From Zychaea mexicana (taxonomy: Eukaryota > Mucoromycota > Mucoromycetes > Mucorales > Lichtheimiaceae): a stretch of DNA of 64,000 bases. Under the pieces are notes generated by a model that was given only the letters and a program-made list of their open reading frames with translations, was not told where the DNA came from and made no database searches. Made by a program: the position numbers and the translations under genes. The stretch lies in assembly GCF_025766255.1 (NCBI RefSeq), contig NW_026516752.1, forward strand, positions 124,001-188,000, given 5' to 3'. Positions 46,605 to 56,726 of this stretch are shown here, piece after piece (within the stretch, counting starts at the first letter, position 1; each line of letters begins with the position of its first letter).

Positions 46605-48832
46605 TTTATCCCTCCTATATCCAACCACTGATACTATCCTTTGAGGGAGCGCGTTTCCGGGGCTATAAAATAAGTGCAGTATGAGTTTCAATCCATAACA
46701 ATTAAATCTACTGTAAACAGTGATTTAATTTTAGTTAAGGATTTCCACTGTCAAGCTCCGTTCATTTCATTCACTCCGGGCGTCGAACTAAAGTTCTAGC
46801 CTAGAGGGGGTATGCTCCCTACCGGTCCGCTACTTTTCAAATTAAATATTAAACCTTAAAGGATATAACTCTTTAAAAGGTTTAATAAGGTTTATATGAA
46901 ACATAAACCTTTCAAAGAATTAAAAAAAAGTTTTAAAAAAAAAGATAAAAGTTTTAAAAAAAGTTAAAAGTTTTAAAAATAAAAAAATTATAATCTAATT
47001 TTTTATTTTTCCTAAACATGTTTAAACAATGATTTATCTTTAAACAATAAAACCTTTTAAGGATTTACGGTTAAGGATTAACCCCCTAATAGCTCATTTC
47101 ATTCGCTACCTTTCTATTAATAGCTCATTTCATTCGCTATCATATATAAAGTTACCCTTCCAGGGTTAAAAGCCTCCAGTGGGGGGCTAACTTTATATAT
47201 TATTCTAAACACCCCCACACCATTACTCGGCCCTATCCTCGCTACCGCTGTGGAGCCATATAAATAAATGAAACACAAATGTTTCTATTTTTTATATTAG
47301 GATAAATATAATTATAAAGAAAATAAATTTTCTTTTATAATTTATATTTAAAATGGAAGCACCCCTATGGTGGTGTTGATGTAATGTTGACACCCCACAA
47401 CATTACCACCACCAAGAGTTTCAATCCATAACAATTAAATCTACTGTAAACAGTGATTTAATTTTAGTTAAGGATTTCCACTGTCAAGCTCCGTTCATTT
47501 CATTCACTCCGGGCGTCGAACTAAAGTTCTAGCCTAGAGGGGGTATGCTCCCTACCGGTCCGCTACTTTTCAAATTAAATATTAAACCTTAAAGGATATA
47601 ACTCTTTAAAAGGTTTAATAAGGTTTATATGAAACATAAACCTTTCAAAGAATTAAAAAAAAAAGTTTTAAAAAAAAAGATAAAAGTTTTAAAAAAAGTT
47701 AAAAGTTTTAAAAATAAAAAAATTATAATCTAATTTTTTATTTTTCCTAAACATGTTTAAACAATGATTTATCTTTAAACAATAAAACCTTTTAAGGATT
47801 TACGGTTAAGGATTAACCCCCTATGTAACATAACATAGACCGCTCAATAGCATACTGGATGTGCATCCCACCCATTCTTTCATAAGATATGCGTACCCAT
47901 TAGCTGCACCGATATCTTTGCTGGTTGCTGAAATGAAAGAGGCGGTATGATAGAGCAAGGAACAGTAGTAATATTAGACACTTGTGCACCCTTTATAATT
48001 ATAAAAACTTAGAAAACACTTGCAGCACTTACCATCAGCATTGTAGATTACAATAAATAAGCCTTGACCATTCCTTGAGATGGCGATGCCAAACGGGTTG
48101 GACATTGTATGTGTTTATACGCGAGGTATGGAAACGAGTATTGTAAAAGTATTTGCGCATCGAGTACCAACACGCCGTAACAAGTTCTTGTATGTTTTTC
48201 GTCGTTCATCAAGGGCCATCGACGTTTGGATTATTGAATGGTGGAAGCGTCGACGTCGAGGGTAAAAGGAATCGGCAAAATGATCGTGTGCGTTTGGAGC
48301 AAGAACAAAGACAAGAAAGGCCTTCGTTTTTACCGCAATGCTATACCAACAAACACACACGCGCGCACACACCTATGTATATCCAATATATACGTTCGTT
48401 CTTACCTCCATCTTACCACATATATTATAATTACGTGTTGAATCCAACTTCATCTCGAATCGCTGTTACAGTTGTGTCTATTAGAATTGATTTGAGCAGG
48501 CCTGACAGTGACCGTTAGTAAAAAAGTGCAGATGCTTATTTCTGCCGCAAATCGTAAGTGCTCTCCCTGTGCTATTTACTACCGCTCCCCGTTCTCAATG
48601 AGCTTTAAAATTTACAGATGCACTTTCATAATTACCTTGTCTCAAGATGAATGGCAGACCATGTAGTTACAATGCTTTTTTTTGGTCACTGACAAAACAT
48701 ATACTGCTGCACTCAATTTTTTCTCCAAGTCCCTTTATTCTGTGCCTGCTACCCTTCACCTATCTGACTTTCAAAAAAATTGAAAACTGGGGGGGGGGCC
48801 AAAGTTAAAGTCGGGGCAGAATAAGGAACTTG
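46605..48832 (-). repeat. MULE-1 right long terminal inverted repeat (interrupted)
   Basis: Inverted copy of the left arm. The TRIM-like element B interrupts it between 46682 and 47822, where the left arm reads CAGTATGTAACATA without a break. Confidence 0.88.
46683..47821. mobile_element. TRIM-like direct-repeat element B
   Basis: 1139-bp insertion in the MULE-1 right arm. Terminal direct repeats 46683-47086 and 47416-47821 (nearly identical; they start GAGTTTCAATCC and end GATTAACCCCC) enclose a 329-bp interior. Comparison with the left arm shows the empty site and a 3-4 bp duplication TAT(G). The interior shares the ATATAAAGTTA...TAACTTTATAT pair and the CACCCCTATGGTGGTGTTGA block with element A. 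No ORF. Confidence 0.88.
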
Positions 48833-49204
48833 TGAGAATAAAGTTTTCTCAAGAAAAAAAGCCTATATACTATGTGACTGCTATTGCCGTTTTGTTATGT
48901 TGTTGCCATATATGATAGATACATGTACTGCACTTTACAGCACTGTAGCTACAATATTGCACCTTCTAGAAGTCTTAATCCACCTTAAATAAAGCTACTT
49001 TTAGTGATTTTTACACATCCTCTTATGTAATGTCTAAAATAAGCAATGTGACTGTCTTCAGTAAAAACATATTTAGATGTATATACATCATCTGTATATA
49101 CCTACAAAGTTTTATAGCAATAGCATTAATAATAGATGAGCTATGATCTATAGAAGGAGTGATATTTAAGGATGGAGTAACTAAAAAACACCTATATACT
49201 AATG
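48833..49204. other. No recognisable gene
   Basis: Unassigned AT-rich DNA between MULE-1 and the foldback element. Confidence 0.4.
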
Positions 49205-50038
49205 CAAAGTTTTGAAAAAAACTAAAGCATATATGTCTGCTGTTGCTTAGTCCGCGAAAACGATTAGCCGTCGGGAAAACCAATTACCTATCTATTTCCT
49301 TTTTAGGAAGTCACGTGATCTAAGCCACTTAGTAAGCCCCCGGGAAAACGTTTAGCCGTTAGGGAAGTCAATTACCTATCTATTTCCTTTTTAGGAAGTC
49401 ACGTGATCTAAGCCACTTAGTAAGCCCCCGGGAAAACGTTTAGCCGTTAGGGAAGTCAATTACCTGTCTATTTCCTTTTTAGGAAGTCACGAGATCTAAG
49501 CCACTTAGCAAGCCCTTGGGAAAATGTTTAGCCGTTAGGAAAACCAATTAACTATCTATTTCCTTTTCAGGAAGTCACGTGATCTAAGCTACTTAGTAAG
49601 CCACTGAGCCACCGGGTAACTTCTTACAGTCACCCCTTGGGGGCTTAGTAAGTGGCTTAGATCACGTGACTTCCTAAAAAGGAAATAGATAGTTAATTGG
49701 TTTTCCCGATGGCTAAACGTCTTCCCAGGGGCTTGCTAAGTGGCTTAGATCACGTGACTTCCTAAAAAGGAAATAGACATTTAATTGGTTTTCCCGATGG
49801 CTAAACATTTTCCCAGGGGCTTGCTAAGTGGCTTAGATCACGTGACTTCCTAAAAAGGAAATAGATAGGTAATTGACTTCCCTAACGGCTAAACGTTTTC
49901 CTAGGGGCTTACTAAGTGGCTTAGATCACGTGACTTCCTAAAAAGGAAATAGATAGGTAATTGGTTTTCCCGACGGCTAAATGTTTTCCCGGGCTACAGC
50001 AAAAGCAGATATGTATACTTAATTTTTCAAAATCTTTG
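49205..50038. mobile_element. Foldback-like element with inverted arrays of 88-bp repeats
   Basis: 834-bp palindromic structure. The left half holds four 88-bp tandem units, the right half four units in opposite orientation, around a short centre (about 49604-49640). The register is exact: the TCAC core falls at 49311, 49399, 49487 and 49575, and the mirrored ATCACGTGAC at 49661, 49749, 49837 and 49925. Outer ends CAAAG...CTTTG are diverged but still pair. Each unit has AGGAAGTCACGTGATCTAAG and a TAGCCGTTAGGGAA-like part. This resembles foldback transposons, whose inverted repeats contain tandem arrays. No ORF and no clear duplication. Confidence 0.88.
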
Positions 50039-50119
50039 TGTTGGTGAAGTGGTCTAATGCACTAGCCTTATGTCCTACTTTTAGTAGAAGGCGCGAGTTT
50101 AAATCCCCCTTTTACCAAA
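50039..50119 (+). other. tRNA-like sequence
   Basis: TTGGTGA at 50042-50048 can pair with TTTACCA near 50113. GGTGAAGTGGTCTAATGC resembles a box A/D arm, CTAC-TTTTA-GTAG a long variable arm, and GAGTTTAAATCC a box B. The T stem pairs poorly. It could be a decayed class II tRNA or a SINE head. It starts directly at the foldback edge. Confidence 0.35.
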
Positions 50120-50928
50120 CTATAGTGTAAATGTTTTTTGAAAAACTGGTTTTTGCTGTTATCCAACCAATTCTGATTATTTTCATATAAATAATATACC
50201 ATCAGATGCAGCTTTTTTTCCTCGTTCCAATAAGTATAAAAGTATAAACCTAAAAAAAAGTGACGGGTCTCGCACTACTACTGTTCTGCATCTTCATAAT
50301 CCCCCTACAGCCCTTGCTTCAAAAGATCATATGTTTTTTTCATACTGCTCTCTTACAAACATATGTAAAGTACCGAAAAATGCCGCTCTTATATATATAA
50401 TTTGATGTCATGCCGAAACCAGTTGGATCCAAAAAAAAGGATGCTACAATGCATTTTTATATATAAAAACATTTTCAGTGTATTACAAAGCAGTACATGT
50501 TTTACGATACTGATAGAATGCATTTTTTTTTCATTGTTGTGAATGACTAATGCGATTAAGTAGAGATTTGAAAAGCTAGGGACAGTGTAGGAGCAACAAC
50601 CCCTGAATTATTAAAGACGACCCCGTTCAAGGGAAGCTTTTTCTTATATAAAAGTGAATTCTTTTGAGGTTAATCTTTTATCTACATTAGCTTTTTTGTT
50701 GATGCATAATAGCAAGCAATAGACGTATGGTTGCTTGCTACTATCAAACGTGCAGCAGGTCAAACCTACGGGGTTATGAGTTGGTGACAAATCGAGTACG
50801 GCAAAACCACGATGAGCGTGATCACGTTGTACTAAGAGGCGAGACACAGCAGGATGGTATTTTATAAGCTACTTTTCCAAGCATCAGTATGGTAATAATG
50901 ATATTTGACTTCGAATATAGTGGCTAGT
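50120..50928. other. No recognisable gene
   Basis: AT-rich DNA between the tRNA-like sequence and the degenerate tnp2 copy. Nothing supportable. Confidence 0.4.
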
Positions 50929-53804
50929 ATGATCGCTCTCTATGAATCCTTGAGCAATAACACGTCCCGATCATCAGTTGGCAATGGCGTAACCATGGAT
51001 AGTACTAGTGAATCCAGTGTTTTCCCCCTCCACTAGCAGGCAATTCTAACGCGGATATAGACGATTATGGTGATGATACGATAGATATTGATGATGGCAA
51101 CCCCCCTTCTCCTATTCATCCTTTGTCTCCGGAGTCCCTTTCACTTCCCTACCCTCGTCCTTAAGGTATGATAAGTTGTTGAGTAGAATTGTTGATAGAT
51201 CGACTAATAACGAATTATCTATAAATGTAGCTGTCAATGCCAACCGCAGAATACCTCTCGACATTGAGGATAACATATTCGAAAACGGTAGTGATAGCGA
51301 TAGTGAGACTGTGGTTGGTGCTCATGCTCGTGTATTGGATGCGGACAACATTGAGTGGGGATACAGCAACGAGGAAGACGATATAGTCGATATAACAGGA
51401 GGTCGGTTCCTAAAGGACAATTTTATTATATTCACTTGCATAGTAATACTAAATAAGTGTTTCTTAAAAAAAGATATCACTTACCTCGATAATTCAGTAT
51501 CAGAAAGAATGCTACTTCAGCATTATCGACATCCAGTTGCACTCGTCCTCGTTTTCCTTGTCTTGTTCCAGTTGTATTTTTTTTCTGAGCATATTTCAGG
51601 CATAGTTATCGAGTTTTTCTCAGTCCTGCTTGCAGATCTCCTTGGCCCGGATGCCCATATCCCTCATTCACTTACTACCCTGCATAGTATAATATAGCTT
51701 CTCTGTCTTAACAGACAACATCGTCTTATATGTGTCGTGTTCCCAGTGCCACAGTCTCTACCTGAAACGATCCAACGATTGCACCACCGAATGCACCAAT
51801 GACGACATTCGATACCAAGGATTGTGCGGCACCAGATTGTTCAAAGCATTAAGAGTCACCTATCTCCAGTAAAGGAATTTGCGTACCAGCCCTTGGCTGC
51901 TAGTATACAGAGGCTTTTCAAGCGACCAGGGTTCGAGGCAAAAATTGAACAATGGCGTTCCCGCACAAGATATGAAAACAAATTTTTTGACATCTATGAT
52001 GGCGATATGTGGCGTGGTATCCTTGATAGAATTGGTGCCCCATTCGTTTCTTTATATCATTCGTTGTTGTTGACGCTTAACGTTGATTGGTTTGGTCCGT
52101 TTATCAATTCTATATACTCGTGCGGTGCTCTATACTTAACTGTCAACAACTTGCCGCAGTCAGAGCGCTTTAAAACAGAGAATGTAATCCTTGTTGGTAT
52201 CATGCCAGGTCCAAGTGAGCCAAGTACATCCGGTATGAATCATTACCTTCGTCCACTGGTTGATGAATTGTTGGAGTGGTATAATGGAAAAAGGATCAGC
52301 ACCTACAGCAATCCAACAGAAGGCGCTCTTGTCTGGGTAGCTTTGCTCAACAATGCATGCGACATCCCTGCTGCTCGAAAAACTAGTGGATCCACGTCCC
52401 ATGCAAGCCTCTGTGCTTTCCATAAATGCCTTCGCCAGTTCGCTGTCTTTGAGGGTACATCGAGTATAAACTACTCTGGTTTCGAAGTCGATGATTGGGA
52501 GCTACGCACGAAGGAAGGCAATTTGGGTGATGCCACTCGGTGGAAATATGCTGCTACTATGGCTGCTCGGCGATAGATCGAACGTGAAACTGGGACGAGA
52601 TGGTCAGAGCTTCATCACCTACGCTACTTTGATCCCATTCGTTGTACTATGATCGACCCAATGCATAATTTGTTCCTTGGTACTGCTAAACATATGACAA
52701 AACTTTGGATCGAAGATGCGCATCTGACAAATCGAGATCTGAAGGAAATGCAAACATACGTTTTAGTAGCAGTTCTTTATTGCGTTTGTTGCTATCGTTG
52801 TTAATAGATGGATGTCATGATCTTGTTCTGTGAATGACCATATACCTAGACTGGCTGATGGCATTGTCCTCCCACCCGACTATGTTTCCTTGAAGCGTAA
52901 GATCGAAAGTGGTTTTTCGTTCATGACTGCTGATGATTGGAAGTCATGGTGCCTAGTGTATTCACCTTTTGTGCTGCAGGGACACCTCGAAGATCGTTTG
53001 CTTCAGAATTGGCTGCTTTTTGTCAATGCATGCCGTTTACTAGTAAAGCCATCGATTACTAAGAGCGAGGTCGATTTAGTACACGCAAATGTGCTGAATT
53101 TTTGCACTGGTGTTGAAGACTGGTATGGCGCAGAAGCAGTAACACCAAACATGCACTTACATATGCATCTGGATATGACGATCCTTGATTTCGGCCCCTT
53201 GTACGGCTTCTGGCTCTTCAGCTTTGAGAGATACAATGGGTATCTGAAAGAGATCGATACAAACCAGAAGGAGTCTTTCGAAGTGACTTTCATGAAACGG
53301 TTTCTGCAAAAGACTGGTGGGTGTGATTTTCTTTGCTGTTTTGAAGGTCGATTCCAAGACCGCCCACATCACTTTGAATATTTAACTCGTTTCCTTGATT
53401 ATATTCAACCCATCCAGCAAACTTCTGACGTTGACCCACTTCGATTTGACATTCATGGGTTCTACTTATGGTCAATGGGCACAGAAGAAGCGACAGGATC
53501 TGAGCCATTGCCCCTAAGCTCTTACCCTCTGAAAACTGGACCGACCGCGACCATGCCTGACACATTATATGAATATCTGTATGAATTCTACGATCATGTA
53601 TACAACCAAGCTTTCGACCATTTCCAGTACCCCGTAACTGGCTTGGGAATTGTTAGTAATTATTATCAGAAGATCAAGACAGTTGACATCATGGGTCAGA
53701 CTTACCAGAGCATGGCAGCACGATCTCGGCGAAGAGCGTATGTACAAGTTCTGTACGAATCAGGGCAACGTAATACTAGTCCACAGCCACCGCCAGTTGC
53801 ATAG
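50929..53804 (+). pseudogene. Degenerate Plavaka/tnp2 transposase (Plavaka-2)
   Basis: Plus strand, same superfamily as Plavaka-1 but only distantly similar. Visible blocks: an acidic N-terminus (about 51055-51400); a zinc ribbon with CSQCHSLY, C and CG (about 51740-51815); a core frame 51824-52740 with FDIYDGDMWRGI, LTLNVDWFGPF (Asp), GIMPGPSEP, NNACDIPAARK, a TAG at 52576 (CAG expected) and DPMHNLFLGTAKH; and the C-terminal frame 52830-53804 with TADDWKSW, TPNMHLHMHL and FWLFSFERYNG. Frameshifts near 51160 and 51820 and the stop show that it is dead. Terminal repeats were not found. Confidence 0.88.
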
Positions 53805-54115
53805 CCATGTGAAATACAGTATTTCTTTCAGCATGTATTGACTATAGATAGTGTGCCAACAGAGCATGTATTTGCATTTGTACGATGGTATGCTTCGTGC
53901 GACGATGATGTTCCTCCTCCCTCCGTGGGATGTACAGTACTAAATTGGCTATAAATTTACAATAGTTTTTGATAAATCTAATAAATTGCTTGCTGCCATA
54001 TTAAATTATATCATCCATTTTGATATTTTATCAATTTTATGACATCATGTGACCAAAATCATGTATTCAATGATTATAAAAATTGAAATCCATAATATAA
54101 ACAAAGAACGACCCA
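53805..54115. other. No recognisable gene
   Basis: AT-rich DNA between Plavaka-2 and the chromodomain transposase; it presumably holds the latter's promoter. Confidence 0.35.
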
Positions 54116-55635
54116 ATGGATACAACAAACTATACACCACTGATTACAAATGAAGTAAACCCAATTATTGCAAATTATTGGCAATTCCTAGAATGGAATT
54201 GGCCTACTGTACATAATAAATATAAACATAGAACTGATTTGAAACATATTAAATTCATAGAAAAAATTAAGGATGAATTGGTACGTAAATTAGGTTATGT
54301 TGCTGTATTTTATTTTCTAGTAGTTTTATATCCAAACAAGGAATATCCCGGACCTTACTTTGAAATTGAAAAAGGATTGTTTTTATTATATCATTTAGTC
54401 TCTGGAGTATGTGGTGAAAAATTTGAAAAATACTTACCACATAGCACATTTCATACATTTTATAAAAAGTTTTGGATGGATGAGGACAACTACAAACGAA
54501 TCAACAAAATAGTAAATGATTCAATGAATAACATGTTTTCATCTATCAAATTACGTATTCTATCTGCTAGAAAGCATAATCCCGACTTATTTAAACATGT
54601 AACACTTGTATTGGATAGTCATGATTCAAGAATTAACTATGTAGATACTGAAATTGACCACTTTCAAAGAATGTATTCTTATAAATTTAAGAAGAATAGA
54701 ATACGTACCCAATTTGTTAGTGATATGAATGATATGATTATTTATACTTCTAAAAGTGACTTTTGTTCTGATAGCTCAGATGGTAGCATGTTTTTAAACA
54801 TGAAATTATTTAAATATATGCATGAGAATGATATAATGGCAGTTGATGGTGGATATACTTTGTTTATCACATAATTTACAGAGCTTGCTAATGAAAAAGG
54901 ATATAACTTTAGCCATGATAATTTTATATACCCTATACGTAAAAATGTAAATGAGCCCTTAACGATTACTGAGGATCATTTTAATAAGACATTTGGAAGT
55001 TTTAGGACAAAAGTTGAGAATCAATTTTCAGAAATTGGGAATAAATTCTGCCGATTCAATAATAACAAGTCAGTTGTTAAAATGGATAACATAAAATACT
55101 ATAATCTGCAATTTCGTATAGCTTGTTTATTAAAAAATATTACAAAATTTGTAGAAATGTTCAATATTCCTATTTTACCACACCATAAACTATGCACAGT
55201 AATGATTTTAATTTTCCAGTAGAGCATAAACTAATTGATATAGTGGTCAGCAATGATAAACAAAATAAAGATAAACTGGATAAAATGATTAGATTACAAA
55301 ATGACCTGCTTAATATGGCTATATCAAATGAAGAAATGATTGTTGATAATGAATCTGATAATAATTCAAATCAGAGTAATAGTGATAATAATGATGTTCC
55401 AAGATTTAATGAGCGTAGTAAAAAAAGAAAGCGAAATAAAGGGAAACAACTAGCAATGGCATTATATGAAATAGAAGAGATTATTAGGCATAAAACTGAA
55501 AATGGTATATATTTGTTTGAGGTAAAATGGGTTGGATATAGTGCTGATGATAACAGTTGGTTATCAATTGATAAATTTAATCAAAAGGATTTATTGAAGG
55601 AATATATCAATAAGCATAATCTTAGTATATTATAA
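54116..55635 (+). pseudogene. DDE transposase followed by a chromodomain
   Basis: AT-rich gene. Codons 1-252 from ATG 54116 run to a TAA at 54872, and the same frame continues to about 55211. It resembles DDE_Tnp_4-type (Harbinger/ISL2EU-like) endonucleases: LVLDSHDSR (Asp, about residue 170), MAVDGGYTLF (Asp, about 244) and FGSFRTKVENQF (Glu, about 298). A one-base frame change near 55190 leads into 55192-55635. That part has an acidic Asn/Ser linker, a basic KKRKRNKGK stretch and a C-terminal chromodomain (about 55478-55620: YEIEEIIRHK, FEVKWVGY, SWLSI). Chromodomains bind methylated histone tails, so the protein may have targeted heterochromatin. One stop and one frameshift break it. Confidence 0.8.
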
Positions 55636-56262
55636 AATTGCATACTCTACTATTTATAATATTTTCTTCAACTAGTATATAACATAGGAGAATAAACATT
55701 ATTAATAAATATTTTTGAAAACTATAAATTTTTCTCAATCATTAGATTGTAAAAAATTATTATGTTTTCTTATATTTATTTTTCTTTTTATAGAAATAAT
55801 AACAATAACAAAAACAAAAATAATTATCTTTATTTTTTCCTACAAGTAAATATCTACAAATAAAAATAAAATAAATGATTATATGATCATTTTATTTTAC
55901 CAATGAAATTTTTTAATTTCATTTTTTTTATTGGTAAAATATTAAAAATATAAATTAAGAAATAAATTTTTAGAATTTATTTCTACTAGTAGAAATGGGA
56001 TTCAACCTATTTCTTTTTTTTTAACTTTTAGAAAATATAAAAAACCAATAATTATTGGATTTTTTAATTTTCAGTATTTAAATAAACAATATATAATAAT
56101 TTTAAAATTATTTTTATTGAGCTATTAGAACTTGTAGGAAAAAATAAAAATAATTATTTTTGTTTTTTGATAAATTATAGATTATAAAAAATTTATTAAA
56201 CTTTTTTAATCACTATATTAATACCTGGCATTCCTTTCTTACCAATTATTTTTATATATACA
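55636..56262. repeat. Very AT-rich DNA with nested inverted repeats
   Basis: 34-bp inverted repeats (55814-55847 and 56130-56163; core AATAATTAT and TTTTTTCCTACAAGT) enclose a further hairpin at about 55894-55940 (ATTTTACCAATGAAATT with its complement). It may be a small MITE or the 3' end of the chromodomain transposon. No gene. Confidence 0.55.
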
Positions 56263-56270
56263 CAAAATTC

Positions 56271-56380
56271 GGGAACGGCTATTTGCACCACCCCACCTGC
56301 ACCACCCCTCGGGTAGTGACTAGCTTTTCGGAGGTGAAATGGCATGGCGGGTGGTGAGAAACGATGAAGGGTGGTGAGAG
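56271..56380 (+). repeat. MULE-2 left terminal inverted repeat
   Basis: 110 bp, complement of 60217-60326 with one C/T difference (TTTTCGG against TTTTTGG). It contains repeated CACCACCC/GGGTGGTG motifs, possible transposase sites. Confidence 0.95.
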
Positions 56381-56726
56381 GAGGCATGTATTTCAATGAA
56401 ATCTTTATAATGGGTCTATCTGTTATTGTTCAAGGTAACTAGACTACTCGTTAACTATCAGCAAAGTACCGGTTCTTCTTTAAAGTGATCTTCAATTTTC
56501 TTATAAATCAAAGTGCTGCATTAGTACGATTACAGCAAGACCATAACTATTGTATTATGGGTGTTTACATAATATATCATGTTTTCATGGTCTGATTGAT
56601 AATTAGTACACTTCTTTGACACTATTTTCTTTTTGCTTACGTTATTCGATTACACATCTTGTAGCAATATTTCTGTTTGCGAGCTGGTTGTTTGACGTTA
56701 TTAAAGTAAGAGAGAAGGGAAGAGGT

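Larger units (their letters stand above)
42776..48832. mobile_element. Mutator-like element with 1.09-kb inverted repeats (MULE-1)
   Basis: Left arm 42776-43863 and right arm 46605-48832 are inverted copies. The right arm is longer only because of TRIM-like element B (1139 bp). Outer ends start CAAGTTCCTTATTCTGCC. Long inverted repeats enclosing a MULE transposase are typical of Mutator-like elements. No 8-11 bp duplication is visible (left flank ...GGTAATGC, right flank TGAGAATA...). Confidence 0.88.

Noticed and set aside
48080..48265. 61-codon ORF in the MULE-1 right arm
   Set aside because: It lies antisense to the better-supported spliced frame of the left arm, and is not open at the matching left-arm position.
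42776..48832. 9-bp target duplication for MULE-1
   Set aside because: Bases next to the two outer ends do not match.
49250..49995. CRISPR-like regular repeats
   Set aside because: Units are contiguous 88-bp tandem copies in two opposite blocks without unique spacers, in a eukaryotic context; a foldback structure fits.
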